Shown piece by piece: positions 15,975 through 24,980 of a stretch of 64,000 bases of DNA. The notes beneath the pieces are model-generated. The model was not told the DNA's origin and searched no databases. It saw only the letters and a program-made list of their open reading frames with translations. Position numbers and translations under genes: made by a program. Where the stretch lies: assembly GCA_017592665.1 (NCBI GenBank), contig JAGFNW010000029.1:1-64000 (forward strand). Direction: 5' to 3'. This DNA is from Streptosporangiaceae bacterium NEAU-GS5. Lineage in GTDB: Bacteria > Actinomycetota > Actinomycetes > Streptosporangiales > Streptosporangiaceae. The number at the start of each line of letters is the position of its first letter. The stretch's first letter is position 1.

Positions 15975-16769
15975 ATGGTTGCGGCGCCCGTGGAAATCCC
16001 GTTGACCGGTGGCGATGTCACCGACGGTGTGGTTCGCGTGGGCGGAACCGTTCGCCGTCCCGTCCGCCCCTCGACGTCGGCCGTGCACGCGTTGCTGCGC
16101 CACCTGGAAACGACCGGCTTCGACGGCGCGCCGCGCGTCCTCGGGATCGACGGCCAGGGGCGGGAGGTCCTCACCTACCTCGAGGGAGAGGCCGCGCTGC
16201 GCCCCCTCCCCGGGTACGCCCTGACCGACGACACGCTCGCCGCCCTCGCGAGGCTGCTGCGACGTTTCCATGACGCGGCGGCCGGATTCAACCCGCCGCG
16301 CGACGCCGTGTGGGAGGACGGCTCGTTCACCGACGACGAGCCCGAGCTGGTCGGCCACTGCGACATCACTCCGGAGAACGTCATCTTCCGGGACGGCCTG
16401 CCGTACGCGCTGATCGACTTCGACCTGGCGCGGCCCACGACGCGGCTGTTCGACGTGGTGACGACGCTGCGGCACTGGGCGCCGATCGCCGACCCGGTCG
16501 ACCGCGACCCGCGGCAACGCGGGCTCGAGATCGGGCCGCGGCTGCGGCTGTTCTGCGACGCGTACGGCCTGAGCGGCCGCGACCGCCTCCGGCTGCTGGC
16601 GCAGGCGCGGTTACGGCTGGACCGGTCATATACGGCCATGCGCGCCCGGGCCGAGGCCGATGGGGGCGGGTGGGCCCGGATGTGGGCCGAGGGCGTCGGC
16701 GACCGCATCCGCCGGGCCGCGGCCTGGCTGGACGCCAACGAGGACGCGCTGCACGATCACCTGATCTAG
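15975..16769 (+). CDS. phosphotransferase, aminoglycoside phosphotransferase (APH) family
   Basis: A 264-residue kinase-like protein. The catalytic loop is HCDITPENVIF near residue 123, with Asp as base and Asn for metal, and the metal-binding motif is IDFDLARP near residue 142. The N-terminal lobe is short and lacks an obvious glycine loop, as is usual in this family. Substrates of actinobacterial members include small metabolites and antibiotics; nothing here identifies one. It lies divergent to the Gfo/Idh/MocA gene and 45 bases before cobD. Confidence 0.8.
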   Translation: MVAAPVEIPLTGGDVTDGVVRVGGTVRRPVRPSTSAVHALLRHLETTGFDGAPRVLGIDGQGREVLTYLEGEAALRPLPGYALTDDTLAALARLLRRFHDAAAGFNPPRDAVWEDGSFTDDEPELVGHCDITPENVIFRDGLPYALIDFDLARPTTRLFDVVTTLRHWAPIADPVDRDPRQRGLEIGPRLRLFCDAYGLSGRDRLRLLAQARLRLDRSYTAMRARAEADGGGWARMWAEGVGDRIRRAAAWLDANEDALHDHLI

Positions 16770-16814
16770 TGCCCGCCCGGCAAGCCTTGGTGGTCGCGGC
16801 ACTAGGATCGGCGC

Positions 16815-17846
16815 GTGGTTTGGGCGGGAATGGCGGTTGGTGTCGCGCTGGACGCGCTGATCGGAGATCCACGGCGGGGACATCCGGTGGCCGTCTTCGG
16901 CTCGCGCGCAGCCGCCCTAGAAAGGCGGATATATCGTGACTCGCGGGTGCGAGGGGTGATCTTCACGGCGGCCTGTGTGGGCGCGGTGACCGCCCTCGGC
17001 GTCGCGGCCGACCGCGTGACCCGGCGCCGTCCCGTCGCCCGGACGGCCGTTGCGGCCGCCGCCACGTGGGCGGTCCTGGGTGGTACGACGCTCGCGCGCG
17101 AAGGCGGGTCCATGGCATGCGCGCTCGAATCCGGCGACCTCGAAGGCGCCCGCGAGCGGCTGCCGCACCTGTGCGGCCGCGACCCCTCGAATCTCAATCC
17201 GGCGGAACTCGCCAGGGCGACGGTCGAGTCGATCGCGGAGAACACCTCCGACGCGGTCGTCGGGCCGCTGATGTGGGGGGTGGTGGGTGGGATCCCAGGG
17301 TTGCTGGCTTATCGGGCGGTCAACACGCTGGATGCCATGGTCGGACATCATTCGCCCCGTTACGAACGCTTCGGCTGGGCCGCCGCCCGGCTCGATGACC
17401 TGGCCAACTATGTTCCGGCCCGGTTCTCCGGGCTCCTCGCGTGCGTCCTCGCGCCGCTCGTGGGGGGTTCGTCCCGGAACGCGTACGCCATCATGCGCCG
17501 CGACGGCGGTCACCACCCCAGCCCCAACGCGGGCCAGGTCGAGGCCGCCTTCGCCGGCGCGCTCGGCGTGCGCCTCGGCGGCGCCAACACCTACGGCGGC
17601 CACACCGAACACCGCCCTCACCTCGGCGCCGGCGATCCCCCCGCCGTTCCCGATATTTCCCGCTCCGTACGGCTATCGCGGGCGATATCCCTCGCCGCCG
17701 CGGTCATGGCCGTGGCAGGTCACTCGGTAGTCGTCAGATGTCTGACGGGGCGGTTTTCGGCGATCCAGGTGTCGATGGCCTCCCACTGGGCGAAGAGCCA
17801 GTCGATCTGCTCGTCACGCGTACGAGGGACCTCGTCCGCCGTATAG
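16815..17846 (+). CDS. cobD: adenosylcobinamide-phosphate synthase CobD/CbiB
   Basis: Joins aminopropanol (phosphate) to adenosylcobyric acid in B12 synthesis; an integral membrane protein. The start LDALIGDPRRGHPVAVFGS is diagnostic. Later come ARATVESIAENTSDAVVGPL, NTLDAMVGHHSPRYERFGWA and the GGANTYGG motif. The conserved protein ends around residue 305 (AISLAAAVMAVAG). The reading frame then continues 40 residues into sequence that is antisense to the acyltransferase gene, giving a 127-base convergent overlap, so the C-terminal tail is probably acquired by loss of the original stop. Other B12/siroheme genes lie 28-32 kb to the right. Start GTG 16815 follows AGGATC. Confidence 0.9.
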   Translation: MVWAGMAVGVALDALIGDPRRGHPVAVFGSRAAALERRIYRDSRVRGVIFTAACVGAVTALGVAADRVTRRRPVARTAVAAAATWAVLGGTTLAREGGSMACALESGDLEGARERLPHLCGRDPSNLNPAELARATVESIAENTSDAVVGPLMWGVVGGIPGLLAYRAVNTLDAMVGHHSPRYERFGWAAARLDDLANYVPARFSGLLACVLAPLVGGSSRNAYAIMRRDGGHHPSPNAGQVEAAFAGALGVRLGGANTYGGHTEHRPHLGAGDPPAVPDISRSVRLSRAISLAAAVMAVAGHSVVVRCLTGRFSAIQVSMASHWAKSQSICSSRVRGTSSAV

Positions 17847-18760
17847 CGCCACCACTTGGCGCGGATGGTCGCCTGGGAGGGGAGGCGGCGCCAGACGTCG
17901 CCGATGGTGATGAGGTCGTCGAGCCCGGTATGGGCGACGAAGACGACGTCGGCGGACGGGCACGCCTCGATCGCCGCGATGGTGCCGTTGGGCCGCGGGG
18001 GTAAGAGGTTGTGGAGACCGCGGGCGCGGTCGGCCTCTTCGTACAGGCCGCGTTCTTGGAGGCGGCGGATGGCGCGGCGGCGGCGCAGAGGGGTGAAGTT
18101 GCCGCCTTCCGGAAAGATCACAAGCGCGTCGGAGGGTCCCATTCCGGCGGCCAAGCGGCGGATCTCGGCGATGATGCCGCTCTCGGCGGCCTTGCGCGGG
18201 ACGAACGCGTTGGGCAGGCGGTTGATGACCACGTCGAGCGACGGATCGAACTGCAGGGCGGCCTTCATCACGATCCGAGGCCTGCGCGCGTACCTGCTGA
18301 GCAGGTGATGAACCAGCAGGAACGAGTCGCCGGGGCCGGCGTGGCGGCTGAGCACGATCACGGGACGGGTGAGCCGCCGGGACAGCTCGTCCTCGGTCGG
18401 CAGCGGCTCGTCGATATCGAGGCTGAGCTGGAAGATCCGTACGGCCGCGCCGTACACGCGCGACAGGAACCAGCGGATGAGCGCGTAGTGGCGTTCGCGG
18501 TGGTCGGCGGAGTCGAGGCGGCCGCCGAAGCCGCCGGCCATCCAGAGGCCGAGGCAGGCGAGCAGCATGCCGGATTCCAGGGCGAGCCAGACGACCAGGA
18601 ACGACAGCAGGCGCATGCCGCGGCGGCGGGGCGGGGGGAGGCGGAGCGAGGCCAGGAACACCAGGAGCAGCCAGATGGGCAGCGTGATGATCACGGCCAG
18701 GGTCAATACGAGCACCAGGGGCGCGAAGATCAGCCTTCGGACGATCCGGGGAGGGAGCAT
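17720..18760 (-). CDS. 1-acyl-glycerol-3-phosphate acyltransferase-like membrane protein
   Basis: A 346-residue PlsC-type acyltransferase. Two N-terminal membrane segments lie at residues 9-40 and 48-75. The acyl-acceptor motif is SRHAGPGDS (a HX4D box) near residue 138, and the FPEGGNFTPL box near residue 218. Such proteins acylate lysophosphatidic acid or related lipids at the membrane. The length and long linkers set it apart from canonical PlsC. The gene ends opposite the cobD tail. A patatin-type lipase gene lies just upstream on the same strand, suggesting lipid remodelling as a shared theme. Confidence 0.8.
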   Translation of the reverse strand: MLPPRIVRRLIFAPLVLVLTLAVIITLPIWLLLVFLASLRLPPPRRRGMRLLSFLVVWLALESGMLLACLGLWMAGGFGGRLDSADHRERHYALIRWFLSRVYGAAVRIFQLSLDIDEPLPTEDELSRRLTRPVIVLSRHAGPGDSFLLVHHLLSRYARRPRIVMKAALQFDPSLDVVINRLPNAFVPRKAAESGIIAEIRRLAAGMGPSDALVIFPEGGNFTPLRRRRAIRRLQERGLYEEADRARGLHNLLPPRPNGTIAAIEACPSADVVFVAHTGLDDLITIGDVWRRLPSQATIRAKWWRYTADEVPRTRDEQIDWLFAQWEAIDTWIAENRPVRHLTTTE

Positions 18761-18772
18761 GGCACCGTCCTC

Positions 18773-18878
18773 TGCAAGATCACGGCACGGCCGGCCTGCG
18801 GGTCGGGAGTTCGTGCATGATCACGTTCTGGGTTTGCGCCGGTCGGCGGTGACGGGCGGGAATTCCTGCAAGATCACG
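18773..18878. repeat. dispersed TGCAAGATCACG repeat cluster
   Basis: Three copies of TGCA(A/T)GATCACG at 18773, 18814 and 18867; the first two start 41 bases apart. The third overlaps the stop codon of the patatin gene. The same word, inverted and again 41 bases apart, occurs at 34078-34130. Function unknown. Confidence 0.6.
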
Positions 18879-19701
18879 GGAGGGAGGTGAGGTAGGCGGT
18901 GGTGGCGGCGTGGGCTCGGTTGATGTTGTCGGTTATACGGGAAATATCACGGTATTTGAGGTCGGACAGGGGGGAGCGGCCGTTGGATCCGGCCGGAAGC
19001 ACGTGAACCTCGACGTCCGGGGGGAGCGAGGCCATCTCCTCGGCGAACCGGTGGCGGCGGGCGATCTCGAAGGCGACCAGCCCGACCTCCCACGGCCGCT
19101 GCGGAACGCGTAGCGGATGCTCGATGCGGCCCACGTGGAGCACGAAGATCCGCCGCGCCCCCAGCTGGACGGCCCGGCCCACCGGGATGCTGTGCACCAG
19201 CCCGCCGTCGAGGAAATGCTCGCCGCCGATGTCCACGGGCGGCAGCAACCCGGGCACGGCGCACGACGCCAGCACGGCGTCGACGAGCGGCCCTTCGGAG
19301 AACCACCGTGCGCAGGCCCGCTCGACCGACGCCGCCACACACTGAAAAGGGAGCTCCAGCTCCTCGAACGTGGCCGGAATCGACCGCGCCAGCACGTCGC
19401 GCAGCGGCTCGATCGAGTGCAGATGCGTCCCCGTACGCGCGAGGGTCGAAATCCTCGTGATCAGCGAGCCGGCGAAAGCCGTATTGACGATTTCCGAACC
19501 CCAGAGGACGGTCAGCCGATCGACGGCCGAGGCGGGCGAGGCGGCGAGCATGACGCCGTTGAGCGCGCCGACCGAGGTGCCCACGATCAGGTCGGGCTTG
19601 ATCCCGGCCTCGGCCAGCGCGCGCAGCATGCCCACCTCGTACGCGCCGAGCACGCCGCCGCCACCCAAGACGAACGCGGTGTGAACCGCGACATCAGCCA
19701 T
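18874..19701 (-). CDS. patatin-like phospholipase family protein
   Basis: A 275-residue serine lipase. The oxyanion motif GGGGVLGAYEVG is at residues 13-24, the nucleophile GTSVGALNG near residue 43, and the catalytic Asp in FLDGGLVHSIPV near 165, giving the Ser-Asp dyad of patatins. No signal peptide is visible, so it acts in the cytosol or at the inner membrane face. It precedes the acyltransferase gene on the same strand, with a 113-base spacer holding direct repeats. Substrate is likely a phospholipid or acylglycerol. Confidence 0.88.
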   Translation of the reverse strand: MADVAVHTAFVLGGGGVLGAYEVGMLRALAEAGIKPDLIVGTSVGALNGVMLAASPASAVDRLTVLWGSEIVNTAFAGSLITRISTLARTGTHLHSIEPLRDVLARSIPATFEELELPFQCVAASVERACARWFSEGPLVDAVLASCAVPGLLPPVDIGGEHFLDGGLVHSIPVGRAVQLGARRIFVLHVGRIEHPLRVPQRPWEVGLVAFEIARRHRFAEEMASLPPDVEVHVLPAGSNGRSPLSDLKYRDISRITDNINRAHAATTAYLTSLP

Positions 19702-19746
19702 GGCCTCACCCTAGTTTCCCGAACCCGGGAGAGACACTCCTGGCGA

Positions 19747-20298
19747 CTACAGGTGGATGGCCTTGAAAGCGGCGACGGCGGTGGTGACGCTGCCGGCCGC
19801 CAGCGAGGCCAGGCCCAGCCCTGGCGTGAATCTGAACGACACCGTCACGCCGAACCCGGTGATGCTTTCTATTCCGAGCGGGCCGAGGAAAATCAGCGCG
19901 AGGTACGCCATGGAGCCGAAGACCGAGAGCGCGCCCATGAACGCGATCAGAGTTTCCCCGATCTCACGCGACCAGATGACCAGGCTCACGGCGAGGAGAA
20001 TCACGCCGAATGCGGCGTTGAGATAGTGCACCACCGAGGGCGCGTCCGCGTCCATTTGCGCGGGCACGTCGAAAGTGACGAAGGGCAGGAATGCCGAGAG
20101 CACGACCCCCGACGCCAGGACCGTCATCGCCACCTTGAGCCTGCGCAGCGTGCCGACCAGCGTCTCGTCCTTGACCCAGAGCTCCCAGCCGTCCGGCGGC
20201 GCCGGCCATGACGTGTCCGGTTCCCAGCCTTCCGGCGGGGACCAGCGTGGGGGAGGCGCAGGCCATCCGGGCGGCGGATTGAATCGTGTGACCCGCAT
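19747..20298 (-). CDS. membrane protein with Trp/Pro-rich N-terminus
   Basis: A 183-residue protein. Residues 1-45 carry repeated short motifs (NPPPGWPAPP, SPPEGWEPD, SWPAPPDGWELW), a soluble actinobacterial DUF2510-like module. Four hydrophobic segments follow at about residues 57-78, 90-110, 115-140 and 152-180. Function is unknown. It stands 45 bases upstream of the patatin gene on the same strand and may share its transcript. Confidence 0.7.
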   Translation of the reverse strand: MRVTRFNPPPGWPAPPPRWSPPEGWEPDTSWPAPPDGWELWVKDETLVGTLRRLKVAMTVLASGVVLSAFLPFVTFDVPAQMDADAPSVVHYLNAAFGVILLAVSLVIWSREIGETLIAFMGALSVFGSMAYLALIFLGPLGIESITGFGVTVSFRFTPGLGLASLAAGSVTTAVAAFKAIHL

Positions 20299-20626
20299 GA
20301 TTTCTCCAATCGGAGCCGGGGGAAAACGACCGTGGCGCTTTGTTCCACGAAAACGACCTGCTTCGCGGAAATCGGCTTGCCCATGGCCGTCCTCAACGAT
20401 CGGAATTCAATCTACGCAGTGGAGGACGCTCAATGCGAGCCCATGGATTACGGGAAATCCCGAGAAGGCTAATGCCATAAATACGTTATTTCGCCATATA
20501 TTGCGCAAATCCGCGGCCTGGTCGTCGGGTGCCTGCCCGGGGTGCCTGGCTTCCGGATCCTCGAAGGGAACAGGCGCGTAGGTGTCGGTAACCGGGCATA
20601 CCGTGCCTATGGCTCGGCGCAGCACG

Positions 20627-21544
20627 ATGACGGACATGACAGCAGTGGTGGAGACCGAAGGACTCACGAAGTTCTACGGCAAACGGCGAGGGCTCGAAGA
20701 CCTCACCCTCGCGATCCAGCCGGGGGAGGTCTTCGGCTACCTCGGCCCCAACGGCGCCGGGAAGACGACCACGATCCGGCTGCTTCTGGACGTCATCCGG
20801 CCCACGTCCGGGCGGATGAGCGTGCTCGGCGCCGATCCGCGCGACCCCAAGGTGCGGGCCCGGATCGGCTACCTGCCCGGCGAGCTCGAGCTCGAGGGCA
20901 AGGAGAAGGCTCGCGACTACCTGACGTTCCTCGCCGACGTACGCGGCGGGGTCAGCCGCGGCCGCATCGACGAGCTGGCCGAACGCCTCGAAGCGGATCT
21001 GTCGGTGGCCATGGGCAAACTGTCCAAGGGCAACAAGCAGAAGGTGGGGCTGATCCAGGCGTTCATGCACGACCCGGAGCTGCTGATCCTCGACGAGCCG
21101 ACGAGCGGCCTCGACCCGCTCGTCCAGCAGGAGTTCCTGGCCATGGTCCGGGAGGTGCGCACCACAGGGCGCACGGTCCTCATGTCGTCACACGTGCTGG
21201 CCGAGGTGGAGCACGTCTCCGACCGGGTCGGGATCGTGCGGGCCGGAAGGCTGGTCGCGGTGGAGGATGTGGCGGCGCTGCGCGAGCGCGCGGTCCGCAA
21301 GGTGGAGTTCCACTTCGACGCGCCCGTGCCGCGCGAGGCCTTCGAAGGCCTGCCCGGCCTCCGCGACCTGGTCGTCGAAGGCGCTTCCGTGCGTTGCACG
21401 ATCGACGGCCGGCCCGACCCGCTGATCAAGGCGGCGGCCAAGTTCACGACCGTGCACATGGTCAGCGCCGAGCCCGACCTCGAGGAGATCTTCCTCACCT
21501 ACTACAGCGACGAGGAGCGGCACCATGCCCACGCTCACGCTTAA
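20627..21544 (+). CDS. ABC transporter ATP-binding protein (drug-export type)
   Basis: ATPase of a two-gene exporter. Walker A is GPNGAGKTT, the signature is LSKGNKQKV, an unusual LSKGN form typical of the multidrug/antibiotic-export subfamily, and Walker B is LLILDEPTSGLDP followed by SSHVLAEVEHV. About 80 residues of C-terminal accessory domain follow. The start is uncertain: ATG 20627 is preferred because homology begins soon after, but the frame is open to GTG 20582. The 3' end overlaps the permease by 20 bases. The PucR-type regulator downstream probably belongs to the same transcript. Confidence 0.85.
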   Translation: MTDMTAVVETEGLTKFYGKRRGLEDLTLAIQPGEVFGYLGPNGAGKTTTIRLLLDVIRPTSGRMSVLGADPRDPKVRARIGYLPGELELEGKEKARDYLTFLADVRGGVSRGRIDELAERLEADLSVAMGKLSKGNKQKVGLIQAFMHDPELLILDEPTSGLDPLVQQEFLAMVREVRTTGRTVLMSSHVLAEVEHVSDRVGIVRAGRLVAVEDVAALRERAVRKVEFHFDAPVPREAFEGLPGLRDLVVEGASVRCTIDGRPDPLIKAAAKFTTVHMVSAEPDLEEIFLTYYSDEERHHAHAHA

Positions 21545-22325
21545 GACGCTCAAGGAGTATCGCCGGGCGATCATCGGGTGGACCGTCGGCATGTGCGCGT
21601 TCCTCGGCATGTACATCTCGATCTACGCGAGCATGAAGGACTCTCCCGACATCCTCAGCCGCTCCGCGCTCGCCAAGTATCCGGGCGCGCTGCGCGACCT
21701 CATGGGCGGCATGCTCGACATCGGCACCGGTGTCGGATATCTGCAGGCCATCGCCTACCAGATGCTCGGCCCGCTGCTGCTGGTCATGTGCGCGGCCATC
21801 CTCGGAAACCGGGCCATCGCCGCGCCCGAGCAGTCCGGCACGCTGGAGCTGACCCTCACGCTCCCGATCGACCGCAAGCAGCTCGTCCTGCAGCGCTGGG
21901 TCGGCCTGTTCCTCGGCCTGCTCACGATCGCCGTCATCACGCTCCTGGTGATCCTGGCGGCCCAGTCGGGCGCCGGCATGGGAGTGCCGGTCGGCCACGT
22001 CCTCGCCGCCCACACCGGCCTGTTCCTGGTCGCGCTGTTCTTCGGCACGGTCGCGCTGGCCGTCGGCGCCGCGGTCGGCAGACGGCAGACGGCCCTCACC
22101 GTCGTCGGAGTGTGGGCCGTCGCCGGCTACGTCGTGGAAACCCTCGGCCGCAACGCCGACTGGATCTCCTGGGCCCGCTGGCTGTCGCCGTTCCACTACT
22201 TCCTCGACGGCCGCCCGCTGTACGCCGGCTGGCCCGTGGGAGACTACCTGGTCCTGGCAGGCGCGACCGCGGTGCTGCTGCTGACAGCCGTCCTCGCGTT
22301 CGATCGGCGTGACGTGGGAGTCTGA
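21525..22325 (+). CDS. ABC transporter permease (export type, six helices)
   Basis: A 266-residue membrane subunit with about six transmembrane segments. The amphipathic start TLKEYRRAIIGWTVGMCAFL and the motif APEQSGTLELTLTLPIDRKQ are typical of ABC-2-type permeases paired with drug-export ATPases. It overlaps the ATPase gene by 20 bases and the regulator by one base (TGATG), so the three genes are translated from one message. The exported substrate is unknown. Confidence 0.85.
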   Translation: MPTLTLKTLKEYRRAIIGWTVGMCAFLGMYISIYASMKDSPDILSRSALAKYPGALRDLMGGMLDIGTGVGYLQAIAYQMLGPLLLVMCAAILGNRAIAAPEQSGTLELTLTLPIDRKQLVLQRWVGLFLGLLTIAVITLLVILAAQSGAGMGVPVGHVLAAHTGLFLVALFFGTVALAVGAAVGRRQTALTVVGVWAVAGYVVETLGRNADWISWARWLSPFHYFLDGRPLYAGWPVGDYLVLAGATAVLLLTAVLAFDRRDVGV

Positions 22326-23341
22326 TGGACATCCAGGAGGTGCCCGCCGACCTGCTCGGCGGGTACCTTTCCGTGCTCGGCCACTCCGCCTCCTCCGGCC
22401 GCCTTCCCGGCCGGTCCGAGATGGACGCGATGCGGGAATGCGGCGGCCGGGCGGCCGCGCTCGGCATCCCCTTCCGCGCCCTGGTCGACGCCTGCCTGCG
22501 CGCCGCCGAGCGCGTCCCCGGCGCCTCCATACCGGCCGTCCGGCGCAGCCTCTCCGCGTACGCCGACGGCTACGAGCACGCGCAGCTGCTCGCCGTACGC
22601 GAAGAGGAGGAAGCACGCCGGACCTTCATCGACGACCTGCTCCAGGGCCGGGCCGACGCCCGCAGGGCCGAGCACTTCGGGCTGCGCCTGGCCGAGGCCT
22701 ACGTGGTCGCCGTGGCCACTCCCGCGCCGGCCGGGCTGGCCAAACGGATCGAACAGGAGCTGTTCGCCCGTTTCGGGTCGCACAACATCCTCGTCGCCGA
22801 CAGCGACGGCCTCATCGTGTGCGCCGTCCCCGGGTCCCTGCAGGCCGCCGTGGGCGAATTCACCCACCATGTCCGTACGGCCCAGCCCGACGGCTGGCGT
22901 GCCGGCGTCGGCCGCCCCCACCACGGACCCGGCGGGATCGTCACGTCCTACCGTGAAGCGGTCAACGCCATCGAACTCGGCGACCGCCTCGGCCTCCGCG
23001 CCCACGTGCTCAAAGCCGCCGACCTGCTGGTCTTCCCGGTCCTGCTGCGCGACCGGGCCGCCATCATCGACCTCGTCGGCACCGTGCTCGGCCCTCTCAC
23101 CGAAGCCCGAGGCGGCCCGTTGCCCCTGCTCGAAACCCTCGAGGCCGTCTTCGCCTTCCAAGGCAACCAGACGGCCGCCGCCCGCCGGCTCGGCATCAGC
23201 ACCCGGGCCATCACCTACCGCCTCGAACGCATCCGCCGCCTCACCGGCTTCTCCCCATCCGACCCTACCCAGCGCTTCACCCTGGAGACCGCCGTCCTCG
23301 GCGCCCGCCTCCTCGACTGGCCCGACCAACCCCTGAAATAA
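22325..23341 (+). CDS. PucR/CdaR-type transcriptional regulator
   Basis: A 338-residue protein with the PucR C-terminal HTH: PLLETLEAVFAFQGNQTAAA, then RRLGISTRAITYRLERIRRL near residues 280-315. The middle region (about 130-240) resembles the GGDEF-like domain of CdaR/PucR regulators. The N-terminal 110 residues are helical and may sense a ligand. Being third in the exporter operon, it probably controls that operon. No operator stands out upstream of 20627. Confidence 0.8.
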   Translation: MDIQEVPADLLGGYLSVLGHSASSGRLPGRSEMDAMRECGGRAAALGIPFRALVDACLRAAERVPGASIPAVRRSLSAYADGYEHAQLLAVREEEEARRTFIDDLLQGRADARRAEHFGLRLAEAYVVAVATPAPAGLAKRIEQELFARFGSHNILVADSDGLIVCAVPGSLQAAVGEFTHHVRTAQPDGWRAGVGRPHHGPGGIVTSYREAVNAIELGDRLGLRAHVLKAADLLVFPVLLRDRAAIIDLVGTVLGPLTEARGGPLPLLETLEAVFAFQGNQTAAARRLGISTRAITYRLERIRRLTGFSPSDPTQRFTLETAVLGARLLDWPDQPLK

Positions 23342-23495
23342 GGATCCTCTCCCAGCGGTGTAGCACCCTCTCCCGCCCTACCCCTGTACTTTCGGTAACC
23401 CCTGCAATGCTCTCCGTGTCGCATTTTCCCCGAGCGACAGAGGAGGCGCCATGACTACGGTGAGCATGGCTCGTAGCGAAATGGAGGGACTCATC

Positions 23496-23894
23496 ATGGC
23501 CGATGAAGTCATAGAGGAGATCCGCCGCAGCCTGACCGACCCCGCCACGGGCGAACTGGTCCAAGTAGCCGCCCGCTTCGACGCCGTCGACGCCCGGTTC
23601 GATGCGGTCGACGCTCGGCTCGATCGGATGGATGCTCGTTTCGACGGCATCGACGCTCGGCTCGATCGGATGGATGCTCGTCTGGAAGGGATGGATGCGT
23701 GGCTCGATCGGCTGGACGGCCGGGTTGATCGGCTGAGCGGACGCTTCAGCGAGTTCGACACGCGGTTGAGCGCCATCGAGGAAAGCCTGAGGGATCCGGA
23801 GACCGGCGAGCTCGTGCAGGTCGCGGCGAGCCTCAAGTCCCTGGAGGCGCAGCAGACCAAGATCCTCGCGATTCTTGAGTTGATGCGGCCGTAA
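23496..23894 (+). CDS. coiled-coil repeat protein
   Basis: A 132-residue protein made largely of a 7-residue DAR(F/L)D-type repeat (VDARFDAVDARLDRMDARFD and onward), predicting a long coiled coil. The repeat region is flanked by two near-identical segments, SLTDPATGELVQVA before and SLRDPETGELVQVA after, suggesting internal duplication. ATG 23496 is chosen for the strong GGAGGGACTC upstream; the frame opens at 23451. No membrane segment or signal is present. Function unknown; a structural or adaptor role is likely. Confidence 0.65.
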   Translation: MADEVIEEIRRSLTDPATGELVQVAARFDAVDARFDAVDARLDRMDARFDGIDARLDRMDARLEGMDAWLDRLDGRVDRLSGRFSEFDTRLSAIEESLRDPETGELVQVAASLKSLEAQQTKILAILELMRP

Positions 23895-23909
23895 AGGGCA
23901 CGCGACGCG

Positions 23910-23951
23910 AAACGGCGCGACCCGGCCCGTTGGGCATGGGTCGCGCCGTTT
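23910..23951 (+). terminator. Rho-independent-type terminator
   Basis: Perfect 14-bp stem AAACGGCGCGACCC / GGGTCGCGCCGTTT with a 14-base loop, ending in TTTTCG. It lies 15 bases after the coiled-coil gene stop and just before the end of the opposing quinone reductase gene, so it can serve both strands. Confidence 0.8.
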
Positions 23952-23972
23952 TCGCTTGCCGGAGCGCCTGCG

Positions 23973-24935
23973 TCAGGGGATGAGGAGGAGTTTGCCGGTG
24001 GTGCGGCGGGATTCCAGGTCATCGTGGGCTTGGGCGGCTTCGGCGAGGGGGTAGCGGCGGGAGATGCGGACCTTGAGGGCGCCGGAGGCGATCCAGCCGA
24101 ACAGGTCGCCGGCGCGGCCGAGCATCTCTTCGCGGGTGGCGATGTAGTGGGCCAGCATGGGCCGGGTGAGGAAGGTCGAGCCGGTGTCGCGCAGAATCAT
24201 CGGGTTGATCGGGGGGACCGCACCGCTGGCGGCGCCGTAGAGGGCGAGCATGCCGCGGCGGCGCAGGGAGGCGAACGAGCCCTCATAGGTGGCCAGGCCG
24301 ACGCCGTCGTAGGCGACGTGGACGCCGGCGCCGCCGGTCAGGTCGCGTACGGCCGCCGCGAAGCCGTCGTAACGGAGCACGTCGTCGGCTCCGGCCTCAC
24401 GGGCCAGTTTCTCTTTCTCGTCGGAGGAGACCGTGCCGATGACGCGGGCGCCGCGGAGTTTGGCGAGCTGGGTGAGGAGCAGACCCATGCCTCCGGCGGC
24501 CGCGTGGACGAGGACGTCGTCGCCGGGTTGGACGGCGTAGGTGTCCGTGGTCAGGTAGTGCGCCGTCATCCCTTGCAGCATGACGGCGGCGGCCGTCTCG
24601 GGGTCCACGCCCTCGGGCAGGCGCACGGCCTTGGCGGCCGGCACGACCGCGCGCTCGGCGTAGGAGCCGATCGCGTCGCCCCAGGCCACCCGGTCGCCCA
24701 CGGTCAGGTCGTCGACGCCGGGGCCGACCTCGACGACGGTGCCGGCGGCCTCGCTTCCCGGCACGAACGGCAGTGGCAGCGGATAGCGGCCCTCGCGCTG
24801 GTAGACGTCGACGAAGTTGACGCCGGCCGCGGCGATCGCGACCGCGACCTGGCCTGGGCCGGGCGTCGGGTCGGGCTGCTCGCGGTATGCGAGGGCGGAT
24901 GAGTCACCGGGTTCGGAGACGACTATCGCACGCAT
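23973..24935 (-). CDS. NADPH:quinone oxidoreductase, zinc-independent MDR family
   Basis: A 320-residue medium-chain reductase of the QOR type. The NADPH fold motif is AAAGGMGLLLTQLAK near residue 148, and VNFVDVYQREGRYPLPLPFV with GSEAAGTV marks the N-terminal catalytic domain. Zinc ligands of alcohol dehydrogenases are absent. The family reduces quinones or enones with NADPH in the cytosol. It stands alone, about 45 bases downstream of the receptor kinase gene end on the same strand. Confidence 0.88.
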   Translation of the reverse strand: MRAIVVSEPGDSSALAYREQPDPTPGPGQVAVAIAAAGVNFVDVYQREGRYPLPLPFVPGSEAAGTVVEVGPGVDDLTVGDRVAWGDAIGSYAERAVVPAAKAVRLPEGVDPETAAAVMLQGMTAHYLTTDTYAVQPGDDVLVHAAAGGMGLLLTQLAKLRGARVIGTVSSDEKEKLAREAGADDVLRYDGFAAAVRDLTGGAGVHVAYDGVGLATYEGSFASLRRRGMLALYGAASGAVPPINPMILRDTGSTFLTRPMLAHYIATREEMLGRAGDLFGWIASGALKVRISRRYPLAEAAQAHDDLESRRTTGKLLLIP

Positions 24936-24980
24936 CGTTGCACTCCTATCGAGGTCCTGCTGTGCCCAACCGCTCAGCTC

